Below, piece after piece: positions 34,678 to 44,245 of a DNA stretch of 64,000 nucleotides. A program made the position numbers and the translations under genes. Source of the DNA: an uncultured Sinobacteraceae bacterium (GTDB taxonomy: Bacteria; Pseudomonadota; Gammaproteobacteria; Nevskiales; Nevskiaceae). Under the pieces are notes generated by a model. The model did no database searches and had not been told where the DNA came from. It worked only from the letters and a program-made list of their open reading frames with translations. The stretch is taken from positions 1 through 64,000 of the forward strand of contig CAIJRD010000017.1 of NCBI GenBank assembly GCA_903822975.1, in the 5' to 3' direction. Position 1 is the first letter of the stretch. Every line of letters begins with the position of its first letter.

Positions 34678-36489
34678 TTATGGCGACATCGCCGCTGTCG
34701 CGCCGGCGCCGATACGGTCGAGCAGCGCCGGATAACGCGGATCGCCGTGTAGCGGCATGAACCAGGGCAGTGACCAGACCGACATCAATGGCGCCGAACG
34801 GTCGCGATAGGCCTGCTCGAGGTCGGTGAAGGCGCCGTCTTTGTCGCCAAGGGCGACGCGGACGGCGGCGATGTTGCTGTGATCGGCATAGCCTGTTTGG
34901 GCTGCGGCCTGAAGCCTTTGCAAAATCGTGCGTGCATGGGCGGTGTCGCCGACATGCGCATAGCAGATCGCCGCGGCGAAGTCAGGCGATGCCTGCCCCT
35001 CGGCGGCCGCCGCGGCGGCGCGATCCGTGCAGTTCTGCCAGCGGCCCTCCGCGGCGTAGGCCAGCACCAGCGGGTCGCTGCGATAGAAGAACTTCGGATC
35101 GAGCTGGCGGACGCGCTCAGCGAGATTCTCGGCACCCGGGAAATCGCCCAGCGCGATGGCGTTGGTCATTTCCCAATAGGCATACCAGGGATTGAGCGGA
35201 TCGAGCTTTTCGGCGACCTGTTCTTCGGAACGCGCAGCAGCGGCGTCATGCTGGATTTCAAACTGATACGTGGCCAGAGAGTCATGCGCGGACGCCAAGC
35301 CTGGATTGAGTGCGACCGCGCGTTCCAATTCGGGTCGTGCAGCCGAATAGTCGCGGACATAGTTCAGCAGCACTTCACCCAGCACGGCCCGCGCCTCGGC
35401 GAGATTCGGATCGAGCGCGACGGCTTTCTCGGCTGCCCCTTTCATCGCGGGCAGCAGGTCATTCGGCGCCCGATACGCATCGGCCAGCGAGATGTAGGTC
35501 CGCCCCAGTGCGGCCCAAGCCTCGGCGTAGTTCGGATCCTCAGCGATGGCTTGATTGAGCAGCACCGCTGCCTCGTTGAGGCTCGCCTCGTCGCTACGCT
35601 GAATCATCAGATTGGCGCGCAGAACCAGATCGTGCGCATGCGGATTGTCGGTCGCGACCTCCACCAGCGCTTGTCCCTCCGCTGCGCCGAGTTTCACCGC
35701 CAGCGCCTTGCTGACCTCGCTGGAAATATCGTCTTCCAGCGCAAACAGGTTCTTGAAGCTGCGGTCGTACTGTTGCGACCACAGTTGCTGGCCGCTCGCG
35801 GTATCGACCAATTCGACAGTAATGCGCAGCTCATCGCCCGCGCGCTGCACGGTGCCGGACAACAGGCTGCGCACGTTCAGGGCCTTGCCGACTTTGGCGG
35901 CATCGACATCGCGCCCGCGAAACTGGAACGAGGAAGCGCGGCCAATGACCTTCAGCCCCCGCAGCTTCGAGAGGGCAGTGAGGAGCTCGCCGCTGATGCC
36001 GTCGCCGAGGTAGCTGTCCTTGTCGTCGCTGCCGACGGTGGCCAGTGGCAGCACGGCGATCGATTGGTCTTTCGCTCCAGCAGTTTGGACACTCTCGTTG
36101 TTGGCTGTCTTGAGCACCGCTCGTTCCGCGACGACATAGCCGAGCGCAAGCAGCAACAGGGCGGCGAGGACGTAGTTGAGCTTGCGGTCCGTGCCCCGTT
36201 GCGCACGCTGCGTGCTCGGCGTTTCGCCGTTGGCCGGCAGCGCTTCGGTTCGCACGATGCCCTGCGGCGTGAGATCGAACAGCCAGGCCAGCACCAGCGC
36301 AACCGGAAAGCCCGCGACGATCACGCCGACGAACATTCGCTGTACGTGCGTATCGATCTCGTAGATCGGAAACACCTGCGTAATGACCTGCACCAGCAAC
36401 CAGCCGGCCACGGCATACATCGCGCCGACCTTATAGACGTGGCGGCGCTGGAGTTCGGAGAAAAAAGACGGCTTGGTGGCCAGGGTCAT
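34678..36489 (-). CDS. Membrane-anchored TolB/FlgO-like and TPR protein
   Basis: A 603-residue protein. Residues 8-55 (FFSELQRRHVYKVGAMYAVAGWLLVQVITQVFP) form a typical first membrane segment, with further membrane helices at about 50-72 and 106-125. A domain from about 143 (SIAVLPLATVGSDDKDSYLGDGISGELLTALSKLRGLKVIGRASSFQFRG...VRSLLSGTVQRAGDELRITVELVDTASGQQLWSQQYD) is the TolB-N/FlgO-like module. Tetratricopeptide repeats follow (AEAWAALGRTYISLADAY, AEARAVLGEVLL, and so on). Such proteins are abundant in Xanthomonadales-type genomes, sometimes with cyclase or winged-helix domains; this one has neither. Possibly a sensor or scaffold; role unknown. Confidence 0.82.
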   Translation of the reverse strand: MTLATKPSFFSELQRRHVYKVGAMYAVAGWLLVQVITQVFPIYEIDTHVQRMFVGVIVAGFPVALVLAWLFDLTPQGIVRTEALPANGETPSTQRAQRGTDRKLNYVLAALLLLALGYVVAERAVLKTANNESVQTAGAKDQSIAVLPLATVGSDDKDSYLGDGISGELLTALSKLRGLKVIGRASSFQFRGRDVDAAKVGKALNVRSLLSGTVQRAGDELRITVELVDTASGQQLWSQQYDRSFKNLFALEDDISSEVSKALAVKLGAAEGQALVEVATDNPHAHDLVLRANLMIQRSDEASLNEAAVLLNQAIAEDPNYAEAWAALGRTYISLADAYRAPNDLLPAMKGAAEKAVALDPNLAEARAVLGEVLLNYVRDYSAARPELERAVALNPGLASAHDSLATYQFEIQHDAAAARSEEQVAEKLDPLNPWYAYWEMTNAIALGDFPGAENLAERVRQLDPKFFYRSDPLVLAYAAEGRWQNCTDRAAAAAAEGQASPDFAAAICYAHVGDTAHARTILQRLQAAAQTGYADHSNIAAVRVALGDKDGAFTDLEQAYRDRSAPLMSVWSLPWFMPLHGDPRYPALLDRIGAGATAAMSP

Positions 36490-36659
36490 TGGCGGCGCGT
36501 GACGCTCTTAGTCGTTTGCATCATTCTGGCAGCGAACAATTCGATACGGCACGCGTACAAGCGCGACTTAAAAAGCTTGCTCACGATTAACTCGCTCACA
36601 ATTGAATTGTCCCGGCACCGTTCGATTTATTTTCGCTCAAACGCGCATTGCCCGCTTGT

Positions 36660-37015
36660 ATGCGTGAACTGAGAAAGTATTCCCCACGTCAGCGCCAAGA
36701 TCGACCGCTCTGCCAGGATTGCGACCGGCACGCTGATTCGGTTCGGCGTGAAGAACCCAGGTGTGGCCACGAAGACCGCCTGTATCCGTTCCATCAGGTT
36801 CAGCATTCAGCCGCGATGGTGCGCCGGTGCGGCCAGTCGAAGGATGCAGTTCTCGTCGATGATGACCGTGCCGTCGACGATGAGACCGAAGTCGAGCGCA
36901 CCCAGGCTGATCGGGTTTGCACACGCTGCGGCACCCATTCACCGCGAGGCGAGTTCGGGCCGGCGTGCCGCGGGTCTCGGTATGCGAGCGCTGTCGTCAC
37001 GAGGACTTCGTAACA
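36660..37015 (-). pseudogene. Decayed fragment of a CzcA/CusA-type heavy-metal RND efflux pump
   Basis: On the minus strand from 36920, [20 protein letters not shown] is followed by IDENCILRLAAPAHHRG and a stop at 36807-36809. This is the HME-RND signature ([20 protein letters not shown]) just before the long transmembrane helix 4 region. The same frame continues past the stop with ERIQAVFVATPGFFTPNRIS and a degenerate SILALTW, matching the order in these pumps. Upstream, out-of-frame pieces (VLVTTALAYRDPRHAG) look like the preceding helix. Only about 120 of roughly 1,030 residues remain, with stops and frameshifts, so it is non-functional. The match is by memory of the family motif, but is specific. 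Confidence 0.75.
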
Positions 37016-37146
37016 ACAGTGCGTTATGCGCAGCTCGCGAGACAGAACGCGCGCCAAGCAAGCAAGGTTTCGGATCGCAAGTCAGAAAGTAGCCAGACCG
37101 ACGTTGCGCAACAAGCCAATAGGATCGCGTAACCGATTGATCGAAT

Positions 37147-37221
37147 TGGTGGACGGTACAGGGCTCGAACCTGTGACCCCCGCCGTGTGAAGGCGATGCT
37201 CTACCACTGAGCTAACCGTCC
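37147..37221 (-). tRNA. tRNA-Val (anticodon CAC)
   Basis: On the minus strand: acceptor GGACGGT pairs with ACCGTCC, D arm GCTC-AGTGGTA-GAGC, anticodon stem TCGCC/GGCGG with loop TTCACAC (anticodon CAC), T arm ACAGG-TTCGAGC-CCTGT, and an encoded CCA end. It decodes GUG. A full cloverleaf of 75 nucleotides including CCA. Confidence 0.97.
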
Positions 37222-37316
37222 GGGGTGCCCGATCTGCGACCGGGGACGCGCAAGTTATTCGTCAGGCGTCCGAATGTCAATCGGTGGCGCTCGAAACACG
37301 CGCAGCGGCGCTGCTT

Positions 37317-38660
37317 CTAGTCTTCCTCGTCCTCTGGAATTTCCAGGCTGAAGGCTTCGGCTTCGTCGTCGTAGGTGAAGATTTCGGCGTAGCGGCCCCA
37401 CATGGTCACGGCGCGCAGTGTTTGTTCGGCGGCGCTGTCGCTCAGGTGGTCTTCCAGTTCAGACAAGAAGCGCACGCTCGGCGCGCGATGGCCGGGCCGG
37501 TCGTCGAGCACGCTTTTGATGTGCGCCGCGAGCGGGATGCGCGTCAGCAACTGCTTGGCGAAGGTGTTCTTGCGCACCTGCATCTCGGATTCGTTGAACT
37601 GGTGACCGAGCGGCGTGAGCAGAATGTCGCCCGACACCATTTCGGCGAAGCCGAGCATCTGCAGCGCTTCGGCCATCGGGAACAGCTCGTCGACTTCCAG
37701 GGCCAGCGCCTGCGCAATCGCCGGCATGTCGGCGCGGCCATGGTAGGGCTCAGCGGCGAGGTTCTCGAGTAAACCAGCAAGCAAGTTGGTGGAGACTTCC
37801 GGCAGACGTTCGCCGATCGACAGCACCGTCGCCGCACCGGTTTTCGCGCGCACCGTCATGCGCGCATAGATGTCGTCGACCAACTGGCGGAAGCGCGGAT
37901 CGAGTCGATTGCGCGGATGCTTGAACGGCACCTTGATCTCGGCGGTGACGCGCCCCGGGTTCGACGAGAACACCAGGATGCGGTCGCACATGAACACCGC
38001 TTCCTCGATGTTGTGCGTGACCAGCAGAACCGATTGGATCGCCAGCTTGCTCTCGGTCCACAGATCGAGAAAGTCGGTGCGCAGATTCTCGGCGGTCAGC
38101 ACGTCGAGCGCCGAGAACGGTTCGTCCATCAGCAGGATCGAAGGATTCGTCACCAGCGCACGGGCGAAGCCGACGCGCTGACGCATGCCGCCGGAGAGTT
38201 CGCGCGGGAAAGCATTGGCGAAGCCATCGAGACCGATGAGGTCGATCGCCGACAGCGCACGTTCTCGCATTTCGTCGCGCGCGAGCCCCTGCGCTTCCAG
38301 GCCGGCTTCAACGTTCTGCAGAACGGTGAGCCAGGGGAATAGCGCGAAGCTCTGGAACACCATCGCAATGCCTTCGGCCGGCCCAGTGAGCTGCTCGCCG
38401 CGATAGAGCACCTGGCCCGAAGTGGCACGGATGAGGCCGGCGACGATGCGCAACAGCGTTGATTTGCCCGAACCCGAGCGGCCCAGCAGGCCGACGATCT
38501 CGCCCTTGTTGAGATTGACGTCGACCGCTTCGAGCACCGTCAGCGGGTCGCCGCTCGGTCGCGAGAACGCGCGCGTGACGCCGCGCACGCGCAGTACCGC
38601 GTTCTTGTTGTCCACCGCCTCGTAGGCGGCGTGGGCGACGCTGACCTGTTCCTCGCTCAT
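37317..38660 (-). CDS. ABC transporter ATPase with C-terminal AAA-associated domain
   Basis: A 447-residue ATPase of the nitrate/sulfonate/taurine (NitT/TauT) class. Walker A GRSGSGKST (60-68), Q-loop in MVFQSFALFPWLTV, signature LSGGMRQRVGFARAL, Walker B LLMDEPFSALD, H-loop LVTHNIEEAVFM. The C-terminal ~180 residues (from GERLPEVSTNLLAGLLENLA to the acidic tail EIPEDEED) match the AAA-associated domain found only in a subset of these ATPases, thought to be regulatory. GGGAG lies before the ATG. It follows the permease gene by 25 bases. No substrate-binding protein is in the window, so the substrate is unknown. Confidence 0.92.
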   Translation of the reverse strand: MSEEQVSVAHAAYEAVDNKNAVLRVRGVTRAFSRPSGDPLTVLEAVDVNLNKGEIVGLLGRSGSGKSTLLRIVAGLIRATSGQVLYRGEQLTGPAEGIAMVFQSFALFPWLTVLQNVEAGLEAQGLARDEMRERALSAIDLIGLDGFANAFPRELSGGMRQRVGFARALVTNPSILLMDEPFSALDVLTAENLRTDFLDLWTESKLAIQSVLLVTHNIEEAVFMCDRILVFSSNPGRVTAEIKVPFKHPRNRLDPRFRQLVDDIYARMTVRAKTGAATVLSIGERLPEVSTNLLAGLLENLAAEPYHGRADMPAIAQALALEVDELFPMAEALQMLGFAEMVSGDILLTPLGHQFNESEMQVRKNTFAKQLLTRIPLAAHIKSVLDDRPGHRAPSVRFLSELEDHLSDSAAEQTLRAVTMWGRYAEIFTYDDEAEAFSLEIPEDEED

Positions 38661-38685
38661 GCAGACTCCCGATCGACGCGCATGC

Positions 38686-40482
38686 TTATTCGACTCCGCT
38701 GAGACGCTCGGCGCGCCGGTACAGCGGGCGCCACAGCAGCCGGTTGAAACTCACCACGAACAGCGCCATCACCGCCACGCCGAGCATCACGCGGGCGTAG
38801 TCGCCGTCGGCTGTGGCTTCGGCGATGTAGTTGCCGAGACCGTGTGCGTGCAGGTGCGTGTCGCCCCAGGTAACGAACTCGGCGACGATGCTGGCGTTCC
38901 AGGAACCACCCGCCGCGGTCATCGCGCCGGTAACGTAGTACGGCAGGATGCCCGGTAGCATCGCGCGCTTCCACCACAGCCAGCCGCGCATATGCAGGTT
39001 CTTCGCCGCATCCTGCAGATCGCGCGGATAGACCGTTGCACCGGCGATCACGTTGAACAGGATGTACCACTGCGTACCGAAGATCATCAGCGGACTCAGG
39101 AACACATCCGGCGACAGCTTGAAGCGCACGATCAGGAACACCGCCACCGGAAACAGCAGATTCGATGGAAACGCCGCGAGAAACTGCGCGACTGGTTGCG
39201 CCACGGCGGCAAGTTGCGGACGCAGCCCGATGGCCACACCGATCGGCACCCAGATCAGGCTGGCGACGGCCACCAGAATCACCACGCGCAGCATCGTGAT
39301 CAGCGCCAGCCACACCGCGTGTCCGACCTCGGACCAGCCGAGCGAGGCGCTGATGTAGCGCACCGTTTCGTAGCCGCCGTAGAGCGCGCAGAGGATCACC
39401 GCGCCGTACCAGAGTACGTCGGTGGCGGTGTTGGTCCAGGCCGGCAAGGGCAAGGGTTCGCGCAGGCGAATCGGTTTTGCCGCGCGGCGGAAGCGGTCGC
39501 CGATGATCGCGGCGATATCGGTCATCCACTCGACCATGCGCGAACGCTGCAGCATGCGCAGCACCCAGGATTCCGGCTCGATCTGCGAGGGCATGTCGTC
39601 CGGCCGGAAGCGCTCGCCATAGGCGATCAGCGGGCGGAACAGCATCTGGTCATAGATCAGGATCACCACCAGCATCGCGGCGATGGCCCAGCCGATCGCG
39701 CCGAGGTCGCGCTGCTCAATGGCAGTGGCCACATACGAGCCGATGCCGGGCAGGGTGATGGTCTGGTTGCCGACCGTGATCGCTTCCGAGGCGACCACGA
39801 AGAACCAGCCGCCGGACATCGACATCATCATGTTCCAGATCAGCCCCGGCATCGCAAACGGCAACTCCAGCTTGCGAAAGCGTTGCCACGGCGAGAAGCG
39901 CAGGCTGCGTGTTGCCTCGACCAGATCCGGCGGCAAGGTGCGCAGGCTCTGGTAGACGCTGAAGGTCATGTTCCAGGCCTGGCTGGTGAAGATCGCGAAG
40001 ATCGAAGCGAGCTCGGCGCCGACCACCTTGCCCGGGAACAACCCGAGGAAGAAGGTCACCGTAAACGACAGGAAGCCGAGAATCGGCACCGACTGCAACA
40101 CATCCAACACCGGAATCAACACGCGCTCGGCGCGGCGGCTGTACGCACACAGATAAGCGTAGCCGAGGCTGAACACCAGCGACAAAATCATCGCCGAGAA
40201 CATCCGCAAGGTGGTGCGCAGCGCGTAGAACGGCAACGCCCAGGGCGATAGCGTTACGCCGGCGTTTTCGACCGCCGCCAGTGGTGCCGAGAACTGGTGG
40301 AAGGCGATCGCGACCAGCGTGAACGTTCCGAACAGCATGAGGAACGCGGCGACGTCCCAGCCGCTCGGCATGCTGCCGCGTGCGAATCCGCGCAGCGCCA
40401 GATAGGGGTGCGCGATGAGCCGTCCCGCCGCGCGCGCGCCGGTTGCGTTTTCAGCAAGATTTTGGCTGCCGGATTCGGCCAT
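38686..40482 (-). CDS. ABC transporter permease, two fused binding-protein-dependent permease domains
   Basis: A 598-residue inner-membrane protein. It has two consecutive permease units of about six helices each; both carry the EAA-type cytoplasmic loop. The first reads LPPDLVEATRSLRFSPWQRFRKLELPFAMPGLIWNM (about 190-225), the second VYPRDLQDAAKNLHMRGWLWWKRAMLPGILPYYVTG (about 490-525). A roughly 60-residue charged linker joins them. Normally two such chains dimerise; here one chain supplies both halves. It is partnered with the ATPase 25 bases downstream. Confidence 0.93.
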   Translation of the reverse strand: MAESGSQNLAENATGARAAGRLIAHPYLALRGFARGSMPSGWDVAAFLMLFGTFTLVAIAFHQFSAPLAAVENAGVTLSPWALPFYALRTTLRMFSAMILSLVFSLGYAYLCAYSRRAERVLIPVLDVLQSVPILGFLSFTVTFFLGLFPGKVVGAELASIFAIFTSQAWNMTFSVYQSLRTLPPDLVEATRSLRFSPWQRFRKLELPFAMPGLIWNMMMSMSGGWFFVVASEAITVGNQTITLPGIGSYVATAIEQRDLGAIGWAIAAMLVVILIYDQMLFRPLIAYGERFRPDDMPSQIEPESWVLRMLQRSRMVEWMTDIAAIIGDRFRRAAKPIRLREPLPLPAWTNTATDVLWYGAVILCALYGGYETVRYISASLGWSEVGHAVWLALITMLRVVILVAVASLIWVPIGVAIGLRPQLAAVAQPVAQFLAAFPSNLLFPVAVFLIVRFKLSPDVFLSPLMIFGTQWYILFNVIAGATVYPRDLQDAAKNLHMRGWLWWKRAMLPGILPYYVTGAMTAAGGSWNASIVAEFVTWGDTHLHAHGLGNYIAEATADGDYARVMLGVAVMALFVVSFNRLLWRPLYRRAERLSGVE

Positions 40483-40988
40483 GCGCGGGCTTCGCTGGAA
40501 CCACGGAAGGACTGCGAAAACAACTTGCGACCTGTGCTGCCAGCGGCGGCGCAGGCGGCGCCTAGTCTAGAGCAGCAAACCGGCAATAAAAATGACTACT
40601 GCAACTATTTTGCGCACGCGTGGTTCGCTTGCTCACCAACTCTGCCGCGATCCCGTGGACCTGAACGGTGCCAGCGCTTCGCGCCTTTCAGTGGACCTAA
40701 GCCCACTCGCAACGGGCGAGAGGCTGCGCGCGTGGACTTACAGTTGCCCTACGACCCGCTGCTTCGCGGGACATGCGCGTCTTTGAAAACGATGGGTCGC
40801 TCTACCCACGCTGAGCGAACTCAAAGCCTGCAAACTTGATCGACGCCGAAACTGATGCTTACTGCGTGACCCGGCAGCGATGGCCGAGCTGCCAGTTGAA
40901 GTGCCGCCGCGTGCGTCCGCGGGCGGCGATTGCGGGCGAAGCCGACGCGGTAGAGCGTAGGCAGCGCGCGCTACACCCGCGTTCGACG
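40483..40988. other. Intergenic region, no gene seen
   Basis: About 500 bases between the permease start and the end of the UDP-glucose dehydrogenase gene. There are no supported frames, terminator or repeats. A modestly A/T-rich stretch near 40585-40615 on the promoter side of the ABC operon may hold its promoter. Confidence 0.4.
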
Positions 40989-42326
40989 CTAGGCCTGCTC
41001 GCGTGGCGCCGGTCGACCGACGCAGTCGTAAGTGAAGCCTTGCGAGCGCATCCAGGCCGGGTCGTACAGGTTGCGGCCGTCGATGATCAGTGGCTGCTTC
41101 AGCAAGCGCTTGAGCTTGGCCAGATCCGGGCTCTGGAACACGCGCCATTCGGTGACCACCACCAGCGCGTCGGCGCCCTCGGCGGCGGACAAGGGCGCGT
41201 CGACCAGTTCGAAGCCGGCGCGTCCATTGAAGATCTTGCCGGCCTCGTGCATCGCCACCGGGTCGTAGGCGCGCACCTTGCCGCCGTCGGCCAGGATCGC
41301 TTCGATCAGCACGCGGCTCGGCGCTTCGCGCATGTCGTCGGTGCGCGGCTTGAACGCCAAGCCCCAGACCGCGACGGTCTTGCCGGCGAGTGAGCCCAGG
41401 TGCGTCTTCAACTTGGTGTGCAGCGTGGTCTTCTGGAAATTGTTGACTTGCTCCACCGCGCGCAGAATCGCGGCGTCGAAATCGACGTCGGCCGCGCTTT
41501 TCACCAGCGCCTTGACGTCCTTCGGAAAGCACGACCCGCCGTAACCCGCGCCGGGATAAATGAAGTGATAGCCGATGCGCGGATCGGCGCCGATGCCGAC
41601 GCGGACTTTCTCGATGTCCGCACCAATTTTTTCGGCGAGGTTGGCGAGCTCGTTCATGAAGCTGATCTTGGTCGCCAGCATCGCGTTGGCGGCGTACTTG
41701 GTCAGCTCGGACGAACGCAGATCCATCACCAGCACGCGATCGTGGTTACGGTTGAACGGTGCATACAGCGCCTGCAGATGCTTGGCCGCGCGCGGTGTAT
41801 CGACGCCGACAATGATGCGGTCGGGCTTGTTGAAGTCGCCGATGGCATCGCCCTCCTTGAGGAACTCCGGATTGGACGCGACATCGAATTCCAGCTGCAC
41901 GCCGCGCGCGGCGAGCGTTTCGGCAATCGCGGCGCGCACCTTGTCGGCGGTGCCCACGGGCACGGTCGACTTCGACACGACCAGTCGGTACTCGCCCATA
42001 TGACGACCGATCGTGCGCGCCACTTCGATGACGTACTGCAGGTCGGCGGAGCCATCCTCGTTCGGCGGCGTGCCGACCGCGATGAACTGGAACAGGCCGT
42101 GCGCCACGCCGGCCGCGGCGTCGGTGGTGAAGTGCAGGCGGCCCTCCGCCAGGTTCTTGCGCAGCAGGTCCTCCAGCCCGGGTTCATAGATCGGCACGTC
42201 GCCCGACTTGAGGCGCTCGATCTTGGCGGCGTCGACATCCACACACAGCACGTCGTTGCCGACATCGGCGAAACAAACCGCGGTGACGAGGCCGACGTAG
42301 CCGGAGCCGAAGATCGTGATGTTCAA
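40989..42326 (-). CDS. ugd: UDP-glucose 6-dehydrogenase
   Basis: A 445-residue UDP-glucose/GDP-mannose dehydrogenase. It makes UDP-glucuronate for capsule, exopolysaccharide or lipid A modification. NAD-binding [18 protein letters not shown] (7-24), [35 protein letters not shown], the [12 protein letters not shown] segment, the catalytic Cys in GGSCFPKD (about 265), and the C-terminal [17 protein letters not shown]. All expected residues are present. It stands alone on its strand, divergent from the patatin gene; no sugar-transferase partners are adjacent. Confidence 0.96.
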   Translation of the reverse strand: MNITIFGSGYVGLVTAVCFADVGNDVLCVDVDAAKIERLKSGDVPIYEPGLEDLLRKNLAEGRLHFTTDAAAGVAHGLFQFIAVGTPPNEDGSADLQYVIEVARTIGRHMGEYRLVVSKSTVPVGTADKVRAAIAETLAARGVQLEFDVASNPEFLKEGDAIGDFNKPDRIIVGVDTPRAAKHLQALYAPFNRNHDRVLVMDLRSSELTKYAANAMLATKISFMNELANLAEKIGADIEKVRVGIGADPRIGYHFIYPGAGYGGSCFPKDVKALVKSAADVDFDAAILRAVEQVNNFQKTTLHTKLKTHLGSLAGKTVAVWGLAFKPRTDDMREAPSRVLIEAILADGGKVRAYDPVAMHEAGKIFNGRAGFELVDAPLSAAEGADALVVVTEWRVFQSPDLAKLKRLLKQPLIIDGRNLYDPAWMRSQGFTYDCVGRPAPREQA

Positions 42327-42485
42327 GCGCTGGAGTCCCGATTATTGATGAATTTGGCCGGCGGATGCACCGCAGGTCGGTGCCGATTATCCCGCAAGTC
42401 GGCCACCTCGATGCTACCCGTTTGGGTTTTGTCAGTCTGGCCGCCATAGGTACACTGATCCGATGAACTTTCCGCGAAAAAATCC

Positions 42486-43973
42486 ATGAACCGCCGCGAA
42501 CGTGAAGCCCGCCTGGCCATGCGCCAGGCCCAGGATTACGCCAGTTGGCGCGAGGCCGCGAGCGCCTTCGATGCGCTGCACGGCCTCGACGATTGGAAGC
42601 GCGAGGACGCCAGCGACGACTACGACTACAAGCTCATCCGCGCGCGCTTACGCGAAATCCGCAACCTGCGCGAGGCGGGGGCGGTGGCCAAGCTGGTCTA
42701 CCACCTGCGCCAGGGCCTGCACTGGAATCTGGGCAATTCCAGCAATCCGATTCTGTACAGCCATGCCCTGGTCGGCACCAAAACGCTGATCGAAGACTAC
42801 GTTCGCGAAGTCGTCTCGGCACTCATCTATCTGTGCGACGGCCAATTCGAAGACTTCGACGACGTCGCCAAGCTGCGCTTCTTCAAGGAAACCATCGCCT
42901 CGTTCGGGCGTTCGGCGCTGATGCTGTCGGGCGGTGCGACACTCGGTTTGTTCCATGTCGGTGTGGTCAAAGCACTGGTGCGCGAAGACCTGTTGCCGCA
43001 TGTGATCTCGGGTTCGAGTGCGGGTTCGGTGGTGGCTGCAACCGTCGGCACGCGAGCGCCGGACGAACTCGAATCGCTGCTCGATCCGAAAAGCTCCTAC
43101 TACCATTTCTGGAAGCCGCTGGCGCTGAAGGACATCTGGGACAAGGGCGTGCTGATGGATCAGAAGCAGATCCGTCGCGGCATCGCCAGCAATATTCTCG
43201 ATCTGACCTTTGAAGAGGCGTATCGCCGCTCGGGTCGCATCATCAACATCACCGTATCGCCGGCCGGCAGCAATCAGGCGCCTCGTTTGCTGAATTACCT
43301 GACCTCGCCGTACCTGTACATCCGCGAAGCGGTGTTGGCGTCGAGTGCGGTGCCGTTCCTGTTCGAACCGGTGATGCTGATGACGCGCGACGATTGCGGC
43401 AAGCGCGTGCCCTACATGCCGAGCCTGCGCTGGACCGATGGCTCCTTGAAATCGGATCTGCCCGGCTTGCGTCTGCGGCGCCTGCACAACGTCAATCACT
43501 TCGTTGTGAGCCAGACCAATCCGCACGTCATTCCGTTCCTGCGTCAGCGCACCGAGGAAGCGGGTCTTGCGAGCAATCTGCGTGACTACGTGTTCTCGAC
43601 GCTGCGCGGCTCGGCGCAGTATGCAATCGGTGTGGGCCGTTTCAGCATGCGCAGCGAGCGTGTGCGTCGATATCTGGATAACGCCTCATCGATCATCGAG
43701 CAGGACTACCGCGGCAACATCACGATTCTGCCGAAGGTTACCGTGTGGCGTTATGCACACGTCACCGGCAATCCCAATCTCGAGGCGGTGACGCGCTTCA
43801 TCCAGGAAGGTGAACGTGCCACCTGGAAGCGCATCGAGATGATCCGCAACCAGATGCTCGTCTCGCAGACGATGACGCGCTGCATCGAGAAACTCGAAGC
43901 CACGACGGTGATGGAAAACCGCGAGCGCCCACGGCGCGCCAAGCTGGAAGTGGTGCGGCGGCGCGAGCCCTAG
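42486..43973 (+). CDS. DUF3336/patatin-like phospholipase
   Basis: A 495-residue protein with an N-terminal DUF3336 domain (WREAASAFDALHGLDDWKREDASDDYDYKLIRARLREIRNLREAGAVAKLVYHLRQGLHWNLGN) and a patatin domain. Patatin features: oxyanion loop LSGGATLGLFHVGVVKAL (about 145-162), nucleophile elbow GSSAGS (Ser about 179), and the catalytic Asp in WTDGSLKSDLP (about 318). It resembles bacterial relatives of the yeast/plant TGL3-type lipases. The predicted role is hydrolysis of acylglycerols or phospholipids. The RGNITILPK segment near the C-terminus is typical. No signal peptide. Confidence 0.9.
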   Translation: MNRREREARLAMRQAQDYASWREAASAFDALHGLDDWKREDASDDYDYKLIRARLREIRNLREAGAVAKLVYHLRQGLHWNLGNSSNPILYSHALVGTKTLIEDYVREVVSALIYLCDGQFEDFDDVAKLRFFKETIASFGRSALMLSGGATLGLFHVGVVKALVREDLLPHVISGSSAGSVVAATVGTRAPDELESLLDPKSSYYHFWKPLALKDIWDKGVLMDQKQIRRGIASNILDLTFEEAYRRSGRIINITVSPAGSNQAPRLLNYLTSPYLYIREAVLASSAVPFLFEPVMLMTRDDCGKRVPYMPSLRWTDGSLKSDLPGLRLRRLHNVNHFVVSQTNPHVIPFLRQRTEEAGLASNLRDYVFSTLRGSAQYAIGVGRFSMRSERVRRYLDNASSIIEQDYRGNITILPKVTVWRYAHVTGNPNLEAVTRFIQEGERATWKRIEMIRNQMLVSQTMTRCIEKLEATTVMENRERPRRAKLEVVRRREP

Positions 43974-44245
43974 ACGCGCACGTTCGCAGCGGCGCTGCTT
44001 CGGGTGCCGCAGCTTCGGCCGCAACCGCTCCATATCCGAAATTGGAACGGCTCGTCCTAGCCGATGCGCGAAGCGGGTGTTGATACGAAGACGCGATTCT
44101 TCGCCGACGACGCGTCGTACGCTTGGCGAATCCGCTTGGCGAATCCGCTGGTCGATCGGCGACCCGAACCGCACGCGCCTGCGGTGCTACGCGCAACTAT
44201 TTTTGACCCGCTCGCGGCGTTCGTCGCGAGCGCCGACCGTTCGAC

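Noticed and set aside
34879..36672. Long open frame (597 codons) on the plus strand
   Set aside because: Antisense to the TolB/TPR protein gene; its composition reflects third-position bias, with no domains and no ribosome-binding site.
37147..37221. tRNA-Val as an integration site for a mobile island
   Set aside because: No integrase, no duplicated tRNA 3' end and no other mobility gene found nearby; the RND relic alone does not show an island.
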